Shown piece after piece: positions 48,498 through 57,309 of a stretch of DNA of 64,000 nt. Below the pieces are notes generated by a model. It saw only the letters and a program-made list of their open reading frames with translations. It did not search any database and had not been told where the DNA came from. The stretch is from positions 124,001 through 188,000 of the forward strand of contig JAGRPL010000006.1 in the NCBI GenBank assembly GCA_019449595.1. Direction: 5' to 3'. This stretch comes from Rhodoferax sp. (GTDB taxonomy: Bacteria; Pseudomonadota; Gammaproteobacteria; Burkholderiales; Burkholderiaceae_C). Position 1 is the stretch's first letter. Every line of letters begins with the position of its first letter. The position numbers and the translations under genes were made by a program.

Positions 48498-50453
48498 TTG
48501 GCTACTTCATTTAACGACCAGTTTGACCAGCACGGCTCTTGGCGGCGGGAATTTGCGCTGCGCCTGAAGCTGCTTGCGGAGTGGATGAAGGACAACGAAC
48601 TGCTCGATGCCGGAGTCGAGGAACGCCTGCGCCGCCTGGAAACCCAGGTGCGCTCCGACAAGGTGATGGTGGCCTTTGTGGCGGAGTTCTCCCGCGGCAA
48701 GTCCGAGATGATCAACGCCGTCTTCTTCGCCGGCTATGGCCGGCGCATCATGCCCGCCAGCGCAGGGCGCACCACCATGTGCCCCACCGAAATGGGTTAC
48801 GACGCCGACGTGCCCCCCTGTCTGCGCCTGCTTCCCATCGAGACCCGGCTGCAGCCGCAGGCGCTCATGGAGTGGCGCATGGCGCCCGAGAAGTGGACCC
48901 GCATCGACCTGGACGTGAACAATCCGCAACAGTTGGCGCTGGCCCTGGAGAAAGTGGCCGAAACGCGCAAGGTGACCCAGGACGAGGCGCGTGCGCTGGG
49001 CTTCTGGCACAACCAGGCTCCGGAAGACAACCCCGTGCTGGACGCGCAGGGCATGGTCGAGGTGCCCAGGTGGCGCCACGCGCTGATCAACATTGCCCAC
49101 CCGCTGCTCAAGCAGGGGCTGGTGATTCTGGACACGCCCGGACTCAACGCCATTGGCGCCGAGCCGGAACTCACCGTCAGCCTGATTCCGCAGGCGCATG
49201 CCGTGGTGTTCATTTTGGGGGCCGATACCGGGGTCACCAAGTCCGACCTGTCCATCTGGCGCGAGCATCTCATCACCGAGACCCACGACACCAACTCCCG
49301 GCTCGTGGTGCTCAACAAGATCGACACGCTGTGGGACGCACTGAGCACCCCGGCGCAGATTCAGGCCCAGATCGACCGCCAGAAGACCAGCACCGCCGAC
49401 ATCCTGGGCATTCCCCGCGACCGGGTGATTGCCGTGTCGGCCCAGAAGGGCCTGGTGGCCAAGGTGACCGACGACGCGGCGCTGCTCCAGCAGAGTTGCC
49501 TGCCGGTACTGGAAGACGCGCTGGGGCGCGGCATGATGGGCAAGCGCCAGCAGATTCTGGCCGATGCCATGGTGTCCGGCATTTCGGACCTGCGCACCGA
49601 GACCGGCCGCGTCATCAACATCCGCAAGCGGGATCTGACCGAGCAGATGATGGAGCTCAAGGGCCTGCAGGGCAAGAATGCCACGGTGATCAAGCACATG
49701 CGCTCGCGCATTTCGCAGGAGCAGACGGAGTTCGACCTGGGCGGCGCCAAGATCCATGCCGTGCGCTCGGTGCACCTCAAGCTGCTGCGCGAGGTGTTCA
49801 GCATCCTGGGGTCGCGGACGCTGAAAAAGGAAATGTCGCAGCTCACCGAGACCCTGACGCAAAAGGGCCTCAAGCTGGGTGTCAAGAAGGCCTACGGCGA
49901 AACCTTTGACCGCCTGCGGGGCAACCTGCAGAAGGTGCAGGCGCTGTGCAACGAAATCCAGACCATGCTGGCGGCCACGTTCCGCCAGCTCAATGGCGAG
50001 TACGGCTTCTCCCTGCAGGCGCCCACCGAACCCCAGATGGCCGGCTACCTGGAGGAGCTGGATCTGGTGGAGCGCAGCCACCTGCAGTACCTGGGCATTG
50101 GCAACGCATTCAAACTGGCGCAACCCGAATTCGCCGACCGCCTGGTGCGGGCCCTGTCCACCCGTCTGCGCAACACGCACGAGGCGGCCTTGGCCGATGT
50201 GGAGCTGTGGAGCAAGTCGGCCGCGGCCCAGCTCGACGCCCAGCTGCGTGAGCGCCGGCGCAACTTCACCCGCCGCATCGAAGCCATCGACCGCATCCAG
50301 CAGGCCGCCGGCGGCCTGGAAGACCGTATCCAGGACATCGAGCAGCAGAGCACGGCCTTGAACCAGATCGATGCCAAGCTGGCGGAGTTGACCGAGTACC
50401 TGATCGTCTCCAACCAGCCGTCCAGTACGGTGGTGGACGTGGAATTCGCCTGA
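48498..50453 (+). CDS. Dynamin-like GTPase
   Basis: A 651-residue large GTPase. G1 is AEFSRGKS (residues about 58-65, Ala replacing the first Gly of the usual P-loop), G3 is DTPGLNA and G4 is LNKID. The C-terminal half is helical and coiled-coil-like, as in bacterial dynamins; no clear membrane helix. The start is a TTG at 48498 with GGGGG upstream; the next Met is 29 residues inside. It is conserved between mutM and mutY in betaproteobacteria. mutY starts 2 bases after its stop. Role unknown, possibly membrane remodelling. Confidence 0.88.
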   Translation: MATSFNDQFDQHGSWRREFALRLKLLAEWMKDNELLDAGVEERLRRLETQVRSDKVMVAFVAEFSRGKSEMINAVFFAGYGRRIMPASAGRTTMCPTEMGYDADVPPCLRLLPIETRLQPQALMEWRMAPEKWTRIDLDVNNPQQLALALEKVAETRKVTQDEARALGFWHNQAPEDNPVLDAQGMVEVPRWRHALINIAHPLLKQGLVILDTPGLNAIGAEPELTVSLIPQAHAVVFILGADTGVTKSDLSIWREHLITETHDTNSRLVVLNKIDTLWDALSTPAQIQAQIDRQKTSTADILGIPRDRVIAVSAQKGLVAKVTDDAALLQQSCLPVLEDALGRGMMGKRQQILADAMVSGISDLRTETGRVINIRKRDLTEQMMELKGLQGKNATVIKHMRSRISQEQTEFDLGGAKIHAVRSVHLKLLREVFSILGSRTLKKEMSQLTETLTQKGLKLGVKKAYGETFDRLRGNLQKVQALCNEIQTMLAATFRQLNGEYGFSLQAPTEPQMAGYLEELDLVERSHLQYLGIGNAFKLAQPEFADRLVRALSTRLRNTHEAALADVELWSKSAAAQLDAQLRERRRNFTRRIEAIDRIQQAAGGLEDRIQDIEQQSTALNQIDAKLAELTEYLIVSNQPSSTVVDVEFA

Positions 50454-50455
50454 GC

Positions 50456-51511
50456 GTGGCCTTATCGGTGGATGACTTTGCCACCCGCGTCGTGCGGTGG
50501 CAGCAGCAGCACGGCCGCAACGACCTGCCGTGGCAAAACACCCAGGACCCGTACCGGGTGTGGCTGTCCGAGATCATGCTGCAGCAGACGCAGGTGGTGA
50601 CGGTGCGCGACTACTTCGCCCGTTTTGTGGCCCGCTTTCCGGATGTGCAATCGCTGGCCGCGGCCAGCCTGGACGACGTGCTGGGCCTGTGGAGCGGCCT
50701 GGGTTATTACAGCCGCGCGCGCAATCTGCACCGCTGCGCACAGCAGGTCATGGCGTTGCACGGCGGCGCGTTTCCCCGTGCTGCGCAGGTGCTCGAAACC
50801 CTGCCTGGCATTGGGCGCTCCACGGCGGCGGCGATCGCGTCGCTGTGCTTTGGCGAGCGGGTGGCCATTCTGGATGCCAACGTCAAGCGGGTGGTGACGC
50901 GGGTCGTGGGTTTCGACGCCGACCTGGCGCTGGCGGCCAACGTGCGCGCCCTGTGGGAGGTGGCCGCAGGGCTGCTGCCCCGGCCGGACGGCGCCGCGGC
51001 GGCCATGCCGCGCTACACGCAGGGCATGATGGACCTGGGCGCCACGGTGTGCCTGCCCCGCAAGCCTGATTGCGCGGCCTGCCCGGTGCAGTCCGTGTGT
51101 GTGGCCGCAGCGGCCGGCAACCCCCAGCAGTATCCGGTGCGCACGCGCACGCTCAAACGCAGTAGCCAGTCGCTCTGGCTGTTGTGGGCCCAGACCGCGG
51201 ACGGCGCCGTGTGGCTGGACAAACGCCCCACGCCCGGTGTGTGGGCAGGGCTGCACTGCCTGCCCCTGTTTGACAGCGAGGACGCCCTGGTGCGCGCCGT
51301 GCCGTTTCCCCTGCGTGCCGGTCTGCAGGCGCAACCGGCGTTCCAGCACGTGCTGACGCACAAGGATTTGCACCTGCACGTCTGGCGTTTGCCGGTGCTG
51401 GACGAGGCATTGGGGTGGGGTGACGGGCGCTGGGTGGCGGCACACGTGTGGCCGCAGCTGGGTTTGCCTGCGCCCATTCGCAAGCTGCTGGTGCAGGCGG
51501 AACCGGCTTAG
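50456..51511 (+). CDS. mutY: A/G-specific adenine glycosylase
   Basis: A 351-residue enzyme removing adenine opposite 8-oxoguanine. Catalytic Glu39 lies in SEIMLQQTQV; the helix-hairpin-helix is LPGIGRSTAAA; the [4Fe-4S] ligands are in CLPRKPDCAACPVQSVC (spacing 6, 2, 5). The C-terminal NUDIX-like domain follows. GTG start at 50456, two bases after the GTPase stop. Confidence 0.97.
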   Translation: MALSVDDFATRVVRWQQQHGRNDLPWQNTQDPYRVWLSEIMLQQTQVVTVRDYFARFVARFPDVQSLAAASLDDVLGLWSGLGYYSRARNLHRCAQQVMALHGGAFPRAAQVLETLPGIGRSTAAAIASLCFGERVAILDANVKRVVTRVVGFDADLALAANVRALWEVAAGLLPRPDGAAAAMPRYTQGMMDLGATVCLPRKPDCAACPVQSVCVAAAAGNPQQYPVRTRTLKRSSQSLWLLWAQTADGAVWLDKRPTPGVWAGLHCLPLFDSEDALVRAVPFPLRAGLQAQPAFQHVLTHKDLHLHVWRLPVLDEALGWGDGRWVAAHVWPQLGLPAPIRKLLVQAEPA

Positions 51512-51532
51512 GCGGGCCTTCGGGAACAGCGC

Positions 51533-52423
51533 TTAGAGGCCGTCGATTTCGCGGTGGCGTTTGAGCGTGACCCACTGCGCGGCAAAGTGCTGCGCCAGGC
51601 GCTCCACCAGATAGACCGAGCGGTGCTGGCCACCGGTGCAGCCAATGGCCACGGTGACATAGCTGCGGTGGTCGCGCACCAGGGCGTCGAGCCAGCTTTC
51701 CAGGAAATGCACGATGTGGTGGAGCATCAGGTCCACGTCGGGCTGCGTGTGCAGGAAGTCCATCACGGCCTGGTCGCGCCCGGTAAGGGGGCGCAGTTCG
51801 GGTTCGTAGTGCGGGTTGGGCAGCATGCGCACATCAAACACATAGTCGGCGTCGGTGGGTACGCCGCGCTTGAATGCAAACGACTCAAACACCAGGGTCA
51901 GCTGCGCGTCCGGTGACGAAATCAGCGTCTTGACGTAGGCCTGCAACTGCGAGGGGCGGATGATGCTGGAGTCGATGACGTGCGCCTGCGCGCGCAGGGC
52001 GGCCAGCAGCTTGCGCTCCAGTTCGATGGCGTCGACCAGCGCACGGCGGGCATCCTGTTCGCCATGCCCCGCAGGGCCTTGCGACAGCGGGTGCTTGCGC
52101 CGGGTTTCGGAATAGCGGCGCACCAGCGTATCAGTATTGGCGTCCAGAAACAGCGACTTGACGGCGATGCCCTGGCTGCGCAGGGCTTCCAGTTGCTGCG
52201 GCACCAGCGGCAGCGAGGTGGCGCTGCGCACGTCCATTGCAATGGCCACGCGGCGTGCCTGGTGTTTTTGTTCCAGCTCGACAAACGCCACCAGCAGCTC
52301 CGGCGGCAGGTTGTCCACGCAGTAGAAACCGGCGTCTTCCAGCGCGTTGAGGGCGACCGATTTGCCGGAACCCGACATGCCGGTGATCAGCAGCAGTTCC
52401 ATGGCGTGGGGTGTGTCGCTCAT
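51533..52423 (-). CDS. rapZ: RNase adapter protein RapZ
   Basis: A 296-residue P-loop protein with GMSGSGKS near the N-terminus and the conserved C-terminal segment [18 protein letters not shown]. In E. coli RapZ guides RNase E to the sRNA GlmZ and senses glucosamine-6-phosphate. ATG 52423 is preceded by TGGAG; ATG 52402 is an alternative. It lies 4 bases after the recN stop. Confidence 0.94.
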   Translation of the reverse strand: MSDTPHAMELLLITGMSGSGKSVALNALEDAGFYCVDNLPPELLVAFVELEQKHQARRVAIAMDVRSATSLPLVPQQLEALRSQGIAVKSLFLDANTDTLVRRYSETRRKHPLSQGPAGHGEQDARRALVDAIELERKLLAALRAQAHVIDSSIIRPSQLQAYVKTLISSPDAQLTLVFESFAFKRGVPTDADYVFDVRMLPNPHYEPELRPLTGRDQAVMDFLHTQPDVDLMLHHIVHFLESWLDALVRDHRSYVTVAIGCTGGQHRSVYLVERLAQHFAAQWVTLKRHREIDGL

Positions 52424-52427
52424 GGCA

Positions 52428-54083
52428 TCAGGCTCCAGATTCCAGCATTTCGCGGGCGTGGGCGAGGGTGGTGTCCGAGAGCTTCTCGCCGCCCAGCATG
52501 CGGGCAATTTCGGTCACGCGCTGCTCGCCCTGCACTGCGGCCACCGTGCTGAGCGTGACCTTGCCGTCCATCTGCTTGGCCACCACCAGATGGTGGTTGG
52601 CGCAGGCGGCCACTTGGGGCAAGTGGGTGACGGCCAGCACCTGGCGGTCCTGGCCCAGTTGCTGCATGAGGCGCCCCACGGTTTCCGCCACGGCGCCGCC
52701 GACGCCCGAGTCCACTTCGTCAAAGATCAGGGTCTGCGCGGTGCCCAGCTGGCTGGTGGTCACGGCAATGGCCAGCGCCATGCGCGACAGCTCGCCGCCC
52801 GAGGCCACCTTGCCCACTGGGCGCGGTGTGCTGCCGGCGTGGCCGGCCGCCAGAAAGCCCACGTCTTCCAGCCCGCTTTGCATGGGCTGTGCAGCAGGTT
52901 CCAGTACCACCTGGAACTGGCCGCCCTGCATGCCCAGGCCTTGCATGGCCTGGGTAATGGCCTGGGCCAGCAGGGGCGCGGCCTTGGTGCGGGCCTTGGT
53001 GATGGTCTTGGCCTCGGCCAGATAGGCGGCGTGCGCCTTCTTTTCGGCGTTTTGCAGGCCTTCCAGGTCGGACGCCGCATCCAGCTGGGCGAGTTCGGCC
53101 TTCCAGGCGTCCAGCAGGGCCGGCAGCTCCTCCGGCGGGCGCTTGTAGCGCCGTGCCAGCGAGATCCACAGCGACAGCCGCTCATCCAGCTCGGCCAGGC
53201 GCTCGGGGTCGAGCTCGGTGCGGCGCAGGTAGGCGCGCAGGGTGTGCACGACGTCTTCCACCTGCGCAATGCTGGAACCCAGCACGTCCACCGGGTCCTT
53301 GAAATCGGGTTCCAGATGGGTTTGGCCTTGCAGCAGTTGCAGGGCGTTGTGCAGCAGCTTGAGCGCGTTGCCGTCTTCGTCTTCCAGCCGTTGCAGGGCG
53401 CCTTGCGCGGCGTCCAGCAGGGCCTGGCCGTTGGCCAGGCGGTTGTGGTTGCTCTGCAGCTCCTCCCACTCGTCGGCCTGCGGGGCCAGTTTGTCGACTT
53501 CACCAATCTGCCAGGTCAGGCGTTCGCGCTCGCGTTGCAGGGTGTCTTGGGCGGCCAGGGCCTCCGTCAGGGCGGTCTGGCTCTGGCGCCAGTCCTGCCA
53601 CCGCGCAGCGAGGGTGGTGGTGGATACCTGGGCGTAGGCGTCCAGCAGGCCGCGCACGGCGTCCGGGCGGGTCAGGCTTTGCCAGGCGTGCTGGCCGTGG
53701 ATGTCGAGCAGCTGCTCGCCAATGGACCGCAGCTGCTGCGCGGTGGCGGGGCTTCCGTTGATCCAGGCGCGGCTCTTGCCTTGCAGGTCCACAGTGCGTC
53801 GCAGCAACAACAGCTCGCTGTCGTCAAAGCCCGCTTCCTGCAGGCTGGCACGCACGCCGGCCGGGGTGTCGAACTCGGCGCTGACGTCAGTGCGGCTGGC
53901 GCCCTCGCGGATCACGCCGGTGTCGGCGCGTGCGCCGGTGACCAGCTGCAGGGCGTCGATCAGGATGGACTTGCCGGCGCCGGTTTCACCGGTGAGTACC
54001 GTGAAGCCGCTTTCGAGATCGAGCTCCAGCTCGCTGACGATGACAAAGTCCCGCAGGACAATACGTTTCAGGGCCACGGTCAT
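52428..54083 (-). CDS. recN: DNA repair protein RecN
   Basis: A 551-residue SMC-like ATPase for double-strand break repair. Walker A GETGAGKS is near residue 30, coiled-coil regions occupy the middle, and the ABC-type signature LSRMALA and Walker [13 protein letters not shown] are near the C-terminus. ATG 54083 was preferred to the GTG at 54101. rapZ follows directly; nadK precedes it by 83 bases. Confidence 0.97.
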   Translation of the reverse strand: MTVALKRIVLRDFVIVSELELDLESGFTVLTGETGAGKSILIDALQLVTGARADTGVIREGASRTDVSAEFDTPAGVRASLQEAGFDDSELLLLRRTVDLQGKSRAWINGSPATAQQLRSIGEQLLDIHGQHAWQSLTRPDAVRGLLDAYAQVSTTTLAARWQDWRQSQTALTEALAAQDTLQRERERLTWQIGEVDKLAPQADEWEELQSNHNRLANGQALLDAAQGALQRLEDEDGNALKLLHNALQLLQGQTHLEPDFKDPVDVLGSSIAQVEDVVHTLRAYLRRTELDPERLAELDERLSLWISLARRYKRPPEELPALLDAWKAELAQLDAASDLEGLQNAEKKAHAAYLAEAKTITKARTKAAPLLAQAITQAMQGLGMQGGQFQVVLEPAAQPMQSGLEDVGFLAAGHAGSTPRPVGKVASGGELSRMALAIAVTTSQLGTAQTLIFDEVDSGVGGAVAETVGRLMQQLGQDRQVLAVTHLPQVAACANHHLVVAKQMDGKVTLSTVAAVQGEQRVTEIARMLGGEKLSDTTLAHAREMLESGA

Positions 54084-54115
54084 GGCCCCCACGTTGGGCA
54101 CTGCGTGTCCCCACT

Positions 54116-54130
54116 GCCCCCCAAGGGGGC
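54116..54130. repeat. G/C hairpin between nadK and recN
   Basis: GCCCCC and GGGGGC form a short stem around CAA. It is inside the 83-base nadK-recN gap and could modulate transcription. No T-run. Confidence 0.45.
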
Positions 54131-54166
54131 GTTCGCCTGCTTGAAGCGGTTATGCGCAAGGCTCAT

Positions 54167-55063
54167 TTACGCTGCTCCTTCGTTCCAGTGTAATTTTTGG
54201 CGCAAGGTGTCGAAATAGCTCCAGCCCTTGGGGTGCAGGAACCGCACGTGGTACTGCGAGCGGGTGACCACGACGCGGTCACCGTGCAGCAGCGAAGCCA
54301 GGGACTGCATGTCGAAATTGGCGCTGGCGTCGCGCCCTGCTACGATTTCTATAGCTATCTCCGCAGTATTGGCGAACACAATCGGCCGGTTTGACAGGGT
54401 ATGCGGCGCAATGGGCACCAGCACCCAGCCGGGAATGGCAGGGTGCAGGATCGGCCCGCCAGCGGAGAGCGAATAGGCCGTGGAGCCGGTGGGCGTGGCA
54501 ATGATCAGGCCGTCGGCCCGCTGGTTGGCCACAAAATGCCCGTCCACCTCCACCCGCAACTCCACCATGCCCGAGGTGGCTCCGCGGTTGACCACCACTT
54601 CGTTCATGGCCAGCGCCGTGAACACGCAATGCCCGTTGCGCATGACTTTGCCCTGCATCAGGCTGCGGTGGTCTTCTTCGTAGTGGCCGGCCAACATGGG
54701 CAACAGGCTGGCCTGGTAGTTTTCGAACGGAATGTCGGTGATGAAACCCAGGCGCCCCTGGTTGATGCCGATCAGCGGCACTCCGTAGGGCGCCAGCTGG
54801 CGCCCTATGCCCAGCATGGTGCCATCGCCGCCCACCACCAGGCACAGGTCGCAGCTACTGCCAATTTGCGCTAGGCTCATGGCCGTGTAGGCCGACAGCC
54901 CCATGCTGGTGGCGGTGTCGGCCTCCACCACCACCTCGCAGCCCTGGTCCATGAGAAAGTGGGCAATGTCATCCAGAGCCTGGCGTGACGAAGCGCCGGA
55001 GGCCCCCGAAGAGTTGGCCTGGTACTTGCCGATCAGTGCAACGTGGCGGAATTGGGACTTCAT
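54167..55063 (-). CDS. nadK: NAD kinase
   Basis: A 298-residue enzyme phosphorylating NAD to NADP. The signature GGDGTML and the downstream [13 protein letters not shown] and [15 protein letters not shown] are intact. ATG 55063; a TTG two codons earlier is less likely. Only 28 bases separate it from the divergent hrcA, a gene order common in proteobacteria. A dispersed repeat copy encodes NTAEIAIE in its C-terminal part. Confidence 0.97.
   Translation of the reverse strand: MKSQFRHVALIGKYQANSSGASGASSRQALDDIAHFLMDQGCEVVVEADTATSMGLSAYTAMSLAQIGSSCDLCLVVGGDGTMLGIGRQLAPYGVPLIGINQGRLGFITDIPFENYQASLLPMLAGHYEEDHRSLMQGKVMRNGHCVFTALAMNEVVVNRGATSGMVELRVEVDGHFVANQRADGLIIATPTGSTAYSLSAGGPILHPAIPGWVLVPIAPHTLSNRPIVFANTAEIAIEIVAGRDASANFDMQSLASLLHGDRVVVTRSQYHVRFLHPKGWSYFDTLRQKLHWNEGAA
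54347..54370 (-). repeat. Dispersed repeat copy 7, inside nadK
   Basis: On the minus strand AATACTGCGGAGATAGCTAT, then AGAA. It keeps the order of the left block and core but not the right block. It encodes NTAEIAIE. Confidence 0.5.
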
Positions 55064-55091
55064 TCGCAAATTACATCATTAAAATGATCCC

Positions 55092-56096
55092 ATGCTCGAT
55101 GATCGTTCCAAGTTGTTGTTGAAAGCGCTGGTTGAGCGCTACATCGCCGATGGACAGCCCGTGGGCAGCCGCACGCTGTCGCGGGCTTCGGGCCTGGAGT
55201 TGTCGCCAGCAACCATTCGCAACGTCATGTCGGACTTGGAGGAGATGGGGCTGATTGCCAGCCCGCACACCTCGGCCGGGCGCATTCCCACGGCACGGGG
55301 CTACCGCCTGTTCGTGGACACCATGCTCACCGTGCAGCCCACCCAGTACGCGGCGCACAGCCTGGCGCCGGACCAGCCGCAAAAGGTCATCTCCAACGCG
55401 GCCAACCTGCTGTCCAACCTGTCGCAGTTCGTGGGCGTGGTGATTGCACCTCGGCGCACCTCGGTGTTCCGCCATATTGAATTTCTGCGCCTGTCGGAGC
55501 GCCGTCTGCTGGTGATCATCGTCTCGCCCGACGGTGACGTGCAAAACCGCGTCATCTTCACTGAGCAGGACTATTCGCAGGCCCAGCTGGTGGAGGCGGC
55601 CAACTTCCTCAACAGTCAGTATGTGGGGCTGGACATCGAGCACGTGCGCGAGCGCCTGCAAAGCGAGGTGGAGTCCCTGCGCTCCGAGATTGCCGCGCTG
55701 ATGCAGGCGGCCGTGACCGTGAGTTCGGAGGCCATTACCGAGACGCAGGACGAAGTCATCATCTCGGGTGAGCGCAACCTGCTGTCGGTGTCCGATTTTT
55801 CCAGCGACATGGGGCATTTGCGCCGCGCGTTCGAATTGTTCGAGCAGAAAGCCCAGCTCATGCGGCTGATGGACATTGCCGGCCAGGCCGAAGGCGTGCG
55901 CATCTTCATTGGTGGCGAGAGCCAGGTGGTGCCCTTTGAAGACCTGTCCATCGTCAGCAGCCCTTACGAGGTGGACGGCAAGGTGGTGGGCACCCTGGGC
56001 GTGATCGGCCCCACGCGCATGGCCTACGACCGTATGATCCAGATTGTGGATATCACCTCCAAGCTGGTGAGCAACGCGCTGAGCCACCACAAGTAG
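55092..56096 (+). CDS. hrcA: Heat-inducible transcription repressor HrcA
   Basis: A 334-residue repressor. The N-terminal winged helix ([38 protein letters not shown]) is followed by the dimerisation and inserted domains with TSAGRIPT. HrcA binds CIRCE, a perfect copy of which precedes groS at 8960 in this window. No CIRCE is seen in front of hrcA itself. A tRNA gene follows 24 bases after the stop. Confidence 0.97.
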   Translation: MLDDRSKLLLKALVERYIADGQPVGSRTLSRASGLELSPATIRNVMSDLEEMGLIASPHTSAGRIPTARGYRLFVDTMLTVQPTQYAAHSLAPDQPQKVISNAANLLSNLSQFVGVVIAPRRTSVFRHIEFLRLSERRLLVIIVSPDGDVQNRVIFTEQDYSQAQLVEAANFLNSQYVGLDIEHVRERLQSEVESLRSEIAALMQAAVTVSSEAITETQDEVIISGERNLLSVSDFSSDMGHLRRAFELFEQKAQLMRLMDIAGQAEGVRIFIGGESQVVPFEDLSIVSSPYEVDGKVVGTLGVIGPTRMAYDRMIQIVDITSKLVSNALSHHK

Positions 56097-56120
56097 CCCA
56101 TTACAATCGCCAGTTCGGTT

Positions 56121-56197
56121 GGGGCGTTAGCTCAGTTGGTTAGAGCAGAGGACTCATAATCCTTTGGTCGCGGGTTCAAGTCCCTCACGCCCTACCA
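56121..56197 (+). tRNA. tRNA with CAT anticodon (Met or lysidine-type Ile)
   Basis: A 77-base cloverleaf with encoded CCA. Acceptor GGGGCGT pairs with ACGCCCT; the anticodon arm is GGACTCATAATCC. The region after the anticodon arm, TTGGTCGCGGGTTCAAGTCC, looks more like E. coli ileX (tRNA-Ile2, whose C is changed to lysidine) than like elongator tRNA-Met. Automated naming as Met would be uncertain. Confidence 0.93.
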
Positions 56198-56206
56198 TTC
56201 CATTTG

Positions 56207-56245
56207 AAAACCTGTTGTTCTTGCGAGCGGCAGGTTTTTGTCTTT
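56207..56245 (+). terminator. Terminator after the CAT tRNA
   Basis: AAAACCTG (56207-56214) pairs with CAGGTTTT (56231-56238) around a 16-base loop, followed by TGTCTTTT. Confidence 0.6.
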
Positions 56246-56296
56246 TGGGGACCCGTCCCGGTGACTTGGCCCGGGAGTGCAAGTGGCAGCAGCGCC

Positions 56297-56812
56297 TTAG
56301 GCGGCTGATTTCTTGTCCGCCAGCAAGCGAGCTTCCAGGTGCTTGCGGCAGCTGGCGTTGATGACGCGCAGTTCGGCTAGGGTCTTGTCGATCTGGGCGC
56401 GTTTCTTTTCCAACTCGGCAATCTCGGTGTCGGTGCGCTCGATCACGTAGCTGAGCTGTTGCGCGCGGCCTTCGCCCTGGTGGCCATACAGGTCCAGGTA
56501 ACGTTTGATTTCGGACAGCGGGGAACCGATGTCCTTGGCGCGCAGGATGAGGGAGAGGCGGGCGCGGTCGCGGCGGGTGTAGACCCGCGCGCCGTTGATG
56601 CGCCGGGGCGACAGCAGCCCCTTGTCTTCATAAAAACGCAGGGCGCGCAGCGTGATGCCGAACTCGCGGCACAACTCGGTGATGCCGAAGAGTTCGGAGG
56701 TGCCTTCGTCGCGATGCGAGTCGACGAAGGCCTGGGCGTCCGTGACGGCCGCGCTGTTCGCAGTAGCCTGGGGTGGCTGCGACGCGGTGGCGGTTTTCTT
56801 GGACGTGGTCAC
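56297..56812 (-). CDS. MerR-family regulator of the acyl-CoA operon
   Basis: A 171-residue MerR regulator. The N-terminal 35 residues are low complexity; the winged HTH (FGITELCREFGITLRALRFYEDKG) occupies about residues 41-110 and a coiled-coil dimerisation helix the C-terminus. No metal-binding cysteine cluster is seen. The start is a GTG at 56812 with GGGAG upstream. It lies behind the SCP2 gene and faces the acyl-CoA operon, so a LiuR-like role is likely. Confidence 0.85.
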   Translation of the reverse strand: MTTSKKTATASQPPQATANSAAVTDAQAFVDSHRDEGTSELFGITELCREFGITLRALRFYEDKGLLSPRRINGARVYTRRDRARLSLILRAKDIGSPLSEIKRYLDLYGHQGEGRAQQLSYVIERTDTEIAELEKKRAQIDKTLAELRVINASCRKHLEARLLADKKSAA

Positions 56813-56832
56813 GCTGGCGGCTCCCGGTGGTC

Positions 56833-57129
56833 TTAGATGACGCGTTGCAGGCGCATGGCAACACCCATGTCGCCAGACACTTTCAGCTTTCCGGCCATGA
56901 AACCGGTGGTGGGCTCCAGGTCGCCGCTGAGCAGGGCGTTGAGGTTGTCCAGGGTGATGCCCACGGTGCAGTCGGCGTCGGTGTTGGCGTTGGTCACGGT
57001 GTTGGGGGTGGACTTGCCGTCGATCAGGATGACGCCGTCGGCGCCGCAATCGAATTTCAGGACGGCGCCCAGGCCGCTGTCAGCGCCGACTTTGGTACGA
57101 ATGGCTTGTGTGCATTCTTCGAGGTTCAT
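56833..57129 (-). CDS. SCP2 sterol-carrier-domain protein
   Basis: A 98-residue single SCP2 domain (DADCTVGITLDNLNALLSGDL and TGFMAGKLKVSGDMGVAMRL, each cut below 21 residues in the original family motif). Such proteins bind fatty acids or acyl-CoA. It precedes the MerR gene by 20 bases and diverges from the acyl-CoA carboxylase operon, so it may carry the substrate of that pathway. Confidence 0.87.
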   Translation of the reverse strand: MNLEECTQAIRTKVGADSGLGAVLKFDCGADGVILIDGKSTPNTVTNANTDADCTVGITLDNLNALLSGDLEPTTGFMAGKLKVSGDMGVAMRLQRVI

Positions 57130-57210
57130 TTGAATTTCCTTGGTGTGTGGGTTGGGGTGTTTCCCGCAGCGGTGACTGCAGGAACCGGCCCGAATCTTAG
57201 CAACATTGCA

Positions 57211-57278
57211 TGACGTTAAGTATAGTATTAATACCTATACGATATTTGGTTGACGTTAACGTTACCCTGCACTAAACT
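57211..57278. promoter_or_regulatory. Promoter and operator region of the acyl-CoA operon
   Basis: A rightward promoter TTGACG (57250-57255), 17 bases, TAAACT (57273-57278). The perfect palindrome ACGTTAACGT (57253-57262) overlaps its -35. TGACGTTAA occurs twice, at 57211 and 57251, exactly 40 bases apart. Between them TATAGTATTAATACCTATA (57221-57239) is a second near-palindrome that overlaps a leftward TATACT. These are candidate sites for the MerR regulator; published LiuR sites have a similar ACGTnnACGT core. Confidence 0.65.
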
Positions 57279-57309
57279 GCGCTCAGTTTCAACGCAAGGA
57301 CCCGTTCTG

